This document shows, piece by piece, positions 56,236 to 64,000 of a DNA stretch of 64,000 nucleotides. Where the stretch lies: NCBI GenBank assembly GCA_944470555.2, contig OX104134.1, positions 50,016,390-50,080,389 of the forward strand, read 5' to 3'. The notes under the pieces are model-generated. The model saw nothing but the letters and a program-made list of their open reading frames with translations, did not search any database and was not told the origin of the DNA. The translations under genes and the position numbers were made by a program. This DNA comes from Heterobilharzia americana. Its lineage: Eukaryota > Platyhelminthes > Trematoda > Strigeidida > Schistosomatidae. Position 1 is the first letter of the stretch; every line of letters starts with the position of its first letter.

Positions 56236-56815
56236 GAACAGACAAATAAATGTTTTATTCTACATTAGTAACCTAACATAAGAGAAGCCGGTTTGCGGGC
56301 ATCATCACATCGATATATGTCGAAAAATCTAAAAGATTTTACGAGTGCTGAATGGTGCAAAGGGTATGTTGTCTAATTCCATTAAAAACATCAGAAGAAT
56401 CTGCTAGCTATGAAACAAACAAAAATACCACTTCCCAGCGTATACGGAGCGTTACAGTTTATATAATAATAAATCTTTATTCTCATATAGTGGATTTAAC
56501 ATGAGAGATACCAGTTTACAAGCATCGTCAAATTGATAATTCTTGAAAGTTTACAAAATAGTATTTACTACTAAATAGTTCACATATGAAGTCATTGATG
56601 GGCATAATCTTATTTAAACTTGTTGCATTCCATGAGACGGGCGTATATCATCTCCCATCATATAGATGGGTTCCATTATCAGGAACAAAAGCGTAAATGT
56701 TCGAAGTGTCGCGTTATAACCAGCCGATGTTGTTAGTCCATTTGCGTAGTTTGTTATCTGGTAACCGTCTATTCACTAGAAAGTTCTTCACTTTTTAGCT
56801 TTGCCAACCACAAAG
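56236..56815. repeat. Dispersed repeat R1, copy 2
   Basis: Direct-orientation match to 45083-45655, with both submodules (near 56240 and 56470). It ends in tagctttgccaaccacaaa, as the first copy ends in tagctttactaaccacaaa. Sequence beyond differs. Confidence 0.75.
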
Positions 56816-58459
56816 GACCCCTGTACACGAGTTTCGACCACAAAAATTATTTGCAGCATTGTTAATCGACGAACATTTGCAGTTTACGAAGTGTTTGATG
56901 ATCCTTTCTAGTTTGTGCCTTCTAAAGAGGTGCATACTCGAAGAGGAAAAACTGGCGCTTACATTTATTTTCGGTGAAGAATGACTAAACACTAGGTAAC
57001 TATGCAATCACTAGGGCTTTCGCCGGAGCATTTGTGACTGAACTACCCTGTCAAGCTAGATGCCGTGGTCAACTGCAAGAAGGTAGCTGTCATTCACTTT
57101 CTGAGGAGACGAATAGGAGGCCTAAATCTAAAATTATTCCTCACGATATTTATGACTAGCGCTGGATCAACTTCGTATGTGTTCAGAATGGTAGCCTCTT
57201 CTTGACCAACGATTGACACAAGCACTTTGTGAAGGGGCAAAGAATGGCTAGAAGGTGAGCTGTGAAACCAATGGCGAAACCATGTGCTGTGCCCCTAAGA
57301 TAACTCGATTTGCTTACCTTAAGCCAAAAATGAAGAAGGCGTGACCTAGTACCAGCGTACACGATTGTACACCAAATGAACTATCCAAACAGAACAGTAT
57401 TAACGTTCCGGGACGGACAGTCCCGTGAGAACCCCGTATGCAAGCTGAGTCAGAGACGAGGACGAAAGTTAAATTTAGATTTCCCCCAACAGAGTTAGTG
57501 AGTAATGAAACGCTATGCCGGAAAAAGTGATGAGAGCCGCCTGAGGTGGCTCCTTCAAACGAATGCTCAAAAGCAACTGAACGCAAACGGCTTGTCGCCA
57601 ACATAGCGATTGAAATCACACCTGTCCACTCCAGCGCTGTCCAGTCCTTGTGTCCACGCCGTAGGCCATACTTATGCCGCATCATCACTAACAACTACTT
57701 TTCCCAAGGATTTTTCACCCGTCTCACATTCACTACTTACCCCATCACGCACAATACATTTAAATTTACGCCGAATAAGTGTCAACAGATGCCAATGAAC
57801 CCAAGGGCATGAAACGGTTGTCTGAACCTATCAACATCTTTTCTACTCCCCCAAACAAACTAGGCTGCACCGCTTTACAAAAGAAAAAGAAGAGGTGAAC
57901 AATCATAACTTTCAAAGTCATTAGCAGATGAGGTGAAAAGATTTCTACGACTACCATAGGATACGCGCGCTCCTTGAATAGTCACGTGTTTTCGGTCGTC
58001 TCTCAGCGTTTGGATTTTTCCGCATTGAAAATCTCCTACATGCAATAATCAATCTAAAAACATCGAACGTTTGCAGCACTCCTGTTCCTGCACGCACCTC
58101 ACCGTTGCGTATTCCTCAGCTCACTTCTCAACTGTTGAAAATTGGCATTATTATTCCTTTGAACCAACCGGTCTACCTCCTGTCAGTGGTTCTTGGGCGT
58201 TTCAACTGCCAAACTGCCTTAGCTCTCGGTTCTCCTCGGAGGTCATTCCCCAGGAAATATCTTCCTGGTTATACATACGCATCTGGAGCTTACGGTTAAA
58301 CTCGTTGGTCAAGAGCAGAGGATCAAGTGACAAGTGTCTGAAGGTGAGCCAACATAAATTATCTTCCCTTTTCTATTCTGTCCTTTTGCTGCATTCAGTC
58401 TTCAACCCTCTTATTGTTGTTAACTACTTGTTTTCCCAAGAAGTTTATATCATAGCGAC
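56816..58459. other. No supported gene; possible 5' UTR of the PHD-type CR1 element at its right end
   Basis: Longer open frames at 57314-57694 (minus) and 58071-58493 (plus) have no recognisable motif and no splice signals. They were not called. Confidence 0.35.
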
Positions 58460-60171
58460 ATGTCTGCCCAAAACGCTAGGTCTGAAGCTTTGACACGGAT
58501 AACGCGGTCGTGCACAAAAACGGCCAGTAACACCCGAAACAACACACTAGTCTGTACTAGAAGACAAACAGAGGTAGGGCAGAACACCGAACTTCTAAAG
58601 AAGTGGCCAACCCATGTTTCTAGAATTCCAGTCGCCATCAGACAGGTGACACAGAGTAGCACTAGCCCGTCACAAACTAGTCCTATCTTGAGCAAGGATC
58701 ATACCATGCCTGAAATAGAAGACGACGTAAAAGGCTTCAGAACAAGGCAGCCACAAGCAGTTCGCCACAATCCGTAGCACCTTATTCATGGAAGGAAGGC
58801 TGTATTACGACACCCGATGGCTGCAGTGTTTGCACCAAAGTTGTTTCGGTAGTCGATGAGGCATTTGCATGCAACCTGTGTCAACGATGGGCGCATTGCC
58901 ACTGCGATACCAAAGTCCCCCGACAATACTATAAGCTGATGAAGAGACAACCATGCAAGTGGTTCTGGTACATCTGTCCAGAGTGCAGGAAAATGCCCGC
59001 ACTCCGCACAGAAAGCCTGAAGGAGATGCTCTCCGCCACGCAAAAGCTACCAGCATCCTCGAATAAAGTAGGGTTAACACCAAAGGATAACACAGAGAGA
59101 CCTGGAAACAGACCTAGAGCTCCAGCTGTGGGCACGCCACCTCGCGTGGGGACCATATTAGGTCAAGTCTCCATACCCCCTACCCGGCCCCAGGGGACGT
59201 CAAGCGCATGGCCAAAGACATCGACCGCCGAAGCCTCTACGAAACCCATTCCGACCCACACCCCGTGACTGAGAAACAACCAGTGGAATTACTCAAACCC
59301 ATTGGAAGTCGGGCGTGCCACCCACAACGAACCCAGGTCACAGGAGGACCAACTCGATCATTTTGTTCAACGTCGATGTATCGACAGACTCATTGTTGGT
59401 CGAGAGGGAACAATTTGACAGCCGAATGTGGACCGACTACTGTCAGATGCTGGGACTCCCTCCCCTCCCTGCAACTTTATGTCGCCTTTCTCGAGGAAGC
59501 CATGCACCCCGAGATAAGCCACCCCCTTTACGTGTGTCCCTAAATACCGCCAAAGAGGCTGAAGACACACTCCTCTCTCGCGACAACCGGACGTTGTTAA
59601 TGCCTGTAAAATTCGGGCCAGGCCTGACAAGCCATGGTCAATAAGAGAGGAGGAGAGAAAGTCAGCGGTTGGAAATCCCAACAGAAACAACACTATAGTT
59701 GTACATGGGATTCCAGAATTGCCAAGTGACAGCTCGGTCAAAGATCGGTACTTTCACGACGTCCAACAATGGCAATGGCTCTCAACCAAAGTTGGTCTCA
59801 ACAGTATACCGGCCAACAGCGTCAGTAGACTGCCAAGGCCAGCGCACCTGAAGACCATACCCAATCCCAGACTACTTGCCGTCCAGTTCGACTCATATGC
59901 CTCCCTCACAGACGTTCTGCACGCATGGTATAATGCGAAAGATCGCATGGGTGGCTCAATACGTATATGTGAAAGTAAGCCTAGACCCACAAGGCAAGAG
60001 GAGAGACGGCAACCACCAAGACCTCTGGAGTCAGTGGTCGTCACACAGGCGCTGACCAGTGAGTTAGATACATCAAGTAAAGAAGCCACCACTGCTACAG
60101 CCCCCACCCAAGTTAAGAACAAAACACAAAAAACGGAACAATGCCAGTCCTATGAGGACTGGCGAGGCTAA
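58460..60171 (+). pseudogene. CR1-like ORF1 with PHD finger and RRM-like region
   Basis: The basic Ser/Thr-rich N-terminus starts at Met 58460. After a frameshift, 58801-59268 encodes a C4HC3 finger: CSVC, CNLC, then H-x2-C in RWAHCHC, and CPEC preceded by WYI. The spacing C-x2-C-x12-C-x2-C-x4-H-x2-C-x23-C-x2-C is that of a PHD finger, with the usual Trp before the last pair. Pro-rich sequence follows. Frame 59719-60171 holds NTIVVHGIPELPSDSS, SRLPRPAHLKTIPNPRLLAV and a basic tail, an RRM-like core. PHD fingers in ORF1 are documented for CR1-like elements. At least three frame breaks make it a pseudogene. Confidence 0.8.
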
Positions 60172-60237
60172 ATCAACCACGTAAGCGCTCATCCCGCGAA
60201 AATACACATCCAGACCTCCCCTCTCATCAGGTACACT

Positions 60238-60530
60238 CTAATATGTATGTACAGCAACGTTAGGGGGCTAATAGGGAAGGTAGCAAAATGAGGACGCTGC
60301 GTGAACATCAGCACTACGACATCATATTCATCACCGAATCCTGGCTCTCATCGGACATCTCCGACGAAGAGATGCGTGTTGCTGGCATGGAACTCTTCCG
60401 CAGGGACAGGGAACATAGAGCAGGAGGGGGAGTGGCTATCTACGTAAACTCCTGTTTAAAGGCAAGGATGGTTAGCGATACGGCCTTAACCCAGCTCCCA
60501 GAGTCTCTATGGTGCTACTTCACTCTCTTC
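60238..60530 (+). pseudogene. Start of CR1-like endonuclease, truncated
   Basis: The frame starting at 60288 reads YDIIFITESWLSSDISDEEM, then AGMELFRRDREHRAGGG and AIYVNSCLKA, the N-terminal third of an AP endonuclease (TES with catalytic Glu). It stops matching the family after LTQLPESLWC at about 60515. A pyrimidine-rich stretch ending in ctttcag (about 60579) follows, and the rest of the element is absent. Confidence 0.8.
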
Positions 60531-61253
60531 TTTATTCTCTCTTCATTCCTTTACCACTACCTTACTATTCTCTTTCAGGTACCTACACAGACAGGAGTCA
60601 TGGCAGTTCTCTAAACTTCCCAGCAACCCGTAGCTCCCTAATCACTCTACAAATTACAACCTACTAACCCACAAAACATCCACCTCACCGAAGCTAAAAG
60701 CAAGAAAGCAGAGGGATTTCCTCGTCCACTGCAGGAGTAAACCGAACAACTGGAACCAAGCCCTAAGAACTAGACGCGAGAGATCAAAAACTACTAGTTT
60801 TCTACGCTCGCACTATCAATATTGGATATTGGACAGGAGTGTTAGCAGTCAAAAAGAACTGATCACTAACATTTGGAAAGAAAAGTTCATAAACCACAAG
60901 TTCACTATACTTGCACAACTTTTATTGGATTTTGGCTTTCTGTTTTAATCAGCCACTAGATTATTTGTAGGTCATTGATATTTACGTGCTGCGGATGAAA
61001 TATTTTGCTTTTCTCACTTTTAATATGTGTTCAAATGAAGACCAGTTGAAATAGTCACATTTCCTGATCACAGATTGTTGGAATATTATTTGTATGGGTA
61101 CTACAACATCGAAGCATATTTTGAATGCGTAAGCAGTGTTCCCAAAACCTCTCATATTTATTCTTATTCAGGAAGCATTTATCAGAAACACTTCTCACTG
61201 AGTTAGGCTGTGATGAGTATGTTGTTGAATTTAAGTGCATCAGATTTTTTCAG
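60531..61253. other. Unassigned sequence between CR1 fragment and EGF-like exon
   Basis: A plus-strand frame of about 90 codons from 60653 (blocks KARKQRDFLVHCRSKPNNWN and FLRSHYQYWILDRSVSSQKE) is open but unrecognised. From 60950 the sequence becomes AT-rich. Confidence 0.35.
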
Positions 61254-61358
61254 TCAAGGCACACGTCTCTGTGAAAACAAAGAACTTCCGTGTCTAAATG
61301 GTGGTGTCTGTGCTTTATATATTTCTGACGTGGAAGACAAGTGTATTGAGCTCTGCAA
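61254..61358 (+). CDS. Candidate internal exon encoding an EGF-like module
   Basis: A clear acceptor (attttttcag ending 61253) is followed by 105 bp with one open frame and a consensus donor, gtaagt, at 61359-61364. The peptide includes CENKELPCLNGGVC and then DKCIELC. The C-x6-C-x5-C spacing with P-C-x-N-G-G-x-C is the hallmark of EGF domains. The later C-x3-C differs from the usual C-x-C, and the sixth Cys would lie in the next exon. The exon length is a multiple of three with symmetrical phase, as is common for module exons. Neighbouring exons were not found, so the parent gene is unknown. Confidence 0.4.
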
Positions 61359-64000
61359 GTAAGTGTCTGAAAAGGTTTTTGCCATTCATACAGAGAATAA
61401 ATGGTTACTGCCCATTTTTTTGAACACTGGGGTCAAGCTTTACTAGAGGTTTATTGTCTCTTCGTTGACAGGTTAATATCCTAACATCTAGCATCAACAT
61501 TGTAAGCACAAAAACTTGTAGTTGCTGATCTCTCGCATCTAGTTTTTGGTTCAACAAATGCTTTAGCAGGCTGAGAATGAAGCAAAAAGCCTTACATTAT
61601 CAATGATTTAAAGTTTAATATTTTGTTTTTCATAACTAAGGGACATTCCCACCCAGTTACTCATTTTGAAACACACAGATAAGCCTGAATCTTTGAGATA
61701 AAACTTGAATATTTATCCAGATCTGCCTATTCAGGCGCGTTAAATGTTTAAAAGTCAGGCAGCTAGTGTAGTTATGCAGTTTTTCACTGCAACTATCGAT
61801 TTAAGCAGATTCCAGCTACCTAACCAAAATATAACGAGCAGTAACAAAATAATATATGGTTTAATGGGAAAAGAAACATGATTGCTTCCAGTAACGAGTT
61901 CTTATTTCGAATAATGGACTACTGATGCATGCACCTAGTAAGTAGTCAAGTTTAAGGAATCACTGACCACTGCCAAATAATTGCATACTCATCACTTAAT
62001 TTTGAATCTGTCAGTTTTTAGCTTGCATTTGGTTACATATTACAAATCCTTTGAATTCTTGCGACTTAATGTTTGATAAATTTATGGAGGTTAGTTGGTG
62101 TAACACTCATGATTGGTGATGAAAATCTTACAATATAAGAATTAAAACGAATTAATTCTCACCGTGAGCGTAGGACAACCAAGATTGTTGGTTAGAATTC
62201 ACTCAAAGCGTATAGTGATAAACAACTAGTGTTTAAGTATTAGGGATGTCGGAAACTGTTAATAAGTACACAGTCATAATAACGTGTCTAGTTAATGCTT
62301 CAATACAGGCATATATATATCAGGTGTTGAAAGAAACCTTATTGTCCATAAAGATACTTTACTTGAAGTAACTGCCTTGTCATATTCTGATGTCATAGCA
62401 GCAATGTTCCAGATCAAAACAGAAAGTACTGTTTTCAGATGTGTAGTATGGCGGTTATGAAACCTGAGGCTTCATAATTGTTGATAATGGCAGTGACACG
62501 TTTACCGTAGTTAAATTCTGTTAAGAAGTGCATTTACGTAAGCCTTGTTTCGAGGTACCTAGAAACAGAAAGCATTTCACTTGATTTGCTGCTAAGGTAA
62601 AGATTCTGTGTTTTTAGTTAGTGTTACTGACATTTGGAGATGATCCCTTTTATTCCTGCAATCTTTTGTCCACTTAAAAATGATGGAAGAAATATAAAAG
62701 CATCTTTTTAACTTAAGGATTTCAGTTTCGCTGCCCACTATCGTTGTCTTATGAACACTTTCACATGCTGTTTTGATTGCAGCTGACTTTAGCACTTTTT
62801 ATCTCAAGTAGATGACTTACAATGAAAGATATTTTACTTTTTCTGTCACATGCATAATTTTCTAACTGTATACAAAGTCAAATTATGCTAGATGAACACT
62901 CAGCATTCAGGTCATGATAGTATTATATATGTAGCCATGAAAGTTGATCATAATTTTTCCACACAAAATGAATAAAAATGGTTAATCAGCTGCACAGCAG
63001 AAACAAACATCAATTAATGTTTGACAGCATTGGCGAATTAAGTAAGATTATCCATTTCTAGGAATGACTTCCATTAACCTTAAGATATCATAATTCCTGA
63101 AATGCAGTACCAGAATTTCATTACATTTGAGATATTCATTGTCTTGTGATCTTTTTTACGGCATGATATTAAGTAATTTTATGTAATAGCTCTCTAAACT
63201 TTAATTCGCATACTTAGGTCAATAGTACTAAGTAAAATAACAATTTTGTAAACCTTGAAGATCATAGTGATAATATTATCGTTGTTATCACTATTGTCGT
63301 TATTACACTACAAATTTGTTATCTTCTTTATCGTTCTTCGACTGCTTGCTTTGTTAATTATTGTAATGCGGACTAGTAGTGAAGCGGTAAATACTGCTCT
63401 GCTAAATCAAAGTGGCGTTTGTAAAAACAGCAATTAGGTGAAATATAGGATTTCCAATCTAATTACTTGCAATTTTTCATACGAAGTCACGTAAAGTAGG
63501 GTTTATTTCTGGATTTCTGAAACAATACTTATCAATTCGATGAGTCCAAAAGAACACTAACGATTTGTTTAAAAAAATTATTGTTAGGTATTTACTAATA
63601 CTTAAGGTATATTGCGATGAACTATGATATAGATTTATTCATTTCAGTAGTGACGGTAAAATACCTAGCCAGTTGAATTGAACTGGTCACATAGAAAAAG
63701 GAATTTGTTGTAATTCACTAATCGCATAAGATAAAGATATCTTAATGTGTACTAGGAAATGATGAATGATGTCTAAGAGTTAAGGGTTATGGCTAAGATT
63801 ATGTCTGCAATATACACGTAAGTGATATAATATTTTGTCAACTAAACAAAACGACCTACTGGCAGAGGTATATTAATTTTCAGATGATTTCCTTAATTCC
63901 GTAAGTTGTATATGCGCAAGTTTCCAGCAGTGTGCGGAAAAATTTCTGAATTTTTATGAGAGTTTCATGTTTCAAGAAAAAATCTCGGGTTGATATAAAG
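61359..64000. other. AT-rich sequence without a supported gene
   Basis: No element family from the rest of the window was recognised here. A hydrophobic plus-strand frame at 63255-63437 is a possible membrane segment but lies in low-complexity ATT/GTT-rich DNA with no acceptor. If the EGF-like exon is real, this would be intron sequence. Confidence 0.4.

Noticed and set aside
45083..56815. The two R1 repeats as LTRs of one 11-kb element
   Set aside because: They are in direct orientation, but the interval holds elements on both strands and no primer site, polypurine tract or Gag-Pol belonging to them.
57314..57694. 126-codon minus-strand open frame
   Set aside because: No motif, no splice signals, no matching copy; an overlapping plus-strand frame is also open, so composition explains it.
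60579..60650. A spliced exon after the CR1 endonuclease fragment (ctttcag at about 60579)
   Set aside because: The frame closes within 12 codons and no donor or continuing endonuclease sequence follows.
63255..63437. Hydrophobic 60-codon frame as a membrane segment linked to the EGF-like exon
   Set aside because: The DNA is a simple ATT/GTT-rich stretch, which yields hydrophobic codons by itself, and no acceptor precedes it.
1..64000. CRISPR arrays, rRNA genes, bacterial operons
   Set aside because: No regularly spaced short repeats, no rRNA-like conserved blocks and no ribosome-binding-site-led gene clusters were seen; the content is typical of an animal genome.

Overview
This is eukaryotic DNA that looks like an intergenic or intronic stretch of a parasitic flatworm, most likely a digenean fluke of the schistosome type. 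That placement is inferred from the mixture of elements. There are Gypsy LTR elements of the CsRn1 type (CHCC Gag finger, tRNA-Trp-like primer site), RTE-clade non-LTR elements resembling schistosome SR2, CR1-like elements (one with a PHD finger in ORF1), a Penelope-like element with a GIY-YIG nuclease, and a tRNA-derived SINE. No bacterial-style operons, rRNA, tRNA genes or CRISPR arrays were seen. Most of the window is transposable-element sequence in several age layers, and nearly all element ORFs are broken.

Layout. 1-7.75 kb: degenerate copies of one RTE-like family (called family A here) on both strands, plus a SINE and one arm of an 840-bp inverted repeat. 7.75-11.9 kb: mainly unique sequence with a convincing terminal exon of a host gene (9863-9985, + strand), a candidate upstream exon (8401-8454), a doubtful minus-strand exon (10212-10475) and a second SINE. 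11.9-21 kb: the second inverted-repeat arm, more family A copies, and a minus-strand Gypsy element (15122-19812) nested in one of them. 21.6-24.3 kb: a Penelope-like element in two parts. 24.7-28.2 kb: a second, internally deleted Gypsy element with apparently identical 343-bp LTRs and a 4-bp target duplication. 28.9-37.5 kb: two full-length RTE elements in opposite orientation, each with its own target duplication. 37.8-52.2 kb: an LTR fragment, three CR1-like copies (two plus, one minus) and a 1.23-kb terminal-inverted-repeat element. 52.6-60.6 kb: a solo LTR, older CR1 debris, a dispersed repeat and the PHD-containing CR1 ORF1 with the start of its endonuclease. 60.6-64 kb: AT-rich sequence with one short candidate EGF-like exon (61254-61358).

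How the parts relate. Gypsy copy 2 keeps LTRs, primer site, Gag, protease and the integrase C-terminal part but has lost RT and RNase H, so it could move only with proteins supplied in trans. The two RTE copies have different target duplications, so they inserted separately. Yet 1,689 bp in their middles appears identical, shared lesions included, while both flanks of that tract differ; non-allelic gene conversion is the simplest biological reading. The only long uninterrupted element reading frame is the RT of the right RTE copy (36080-37501).
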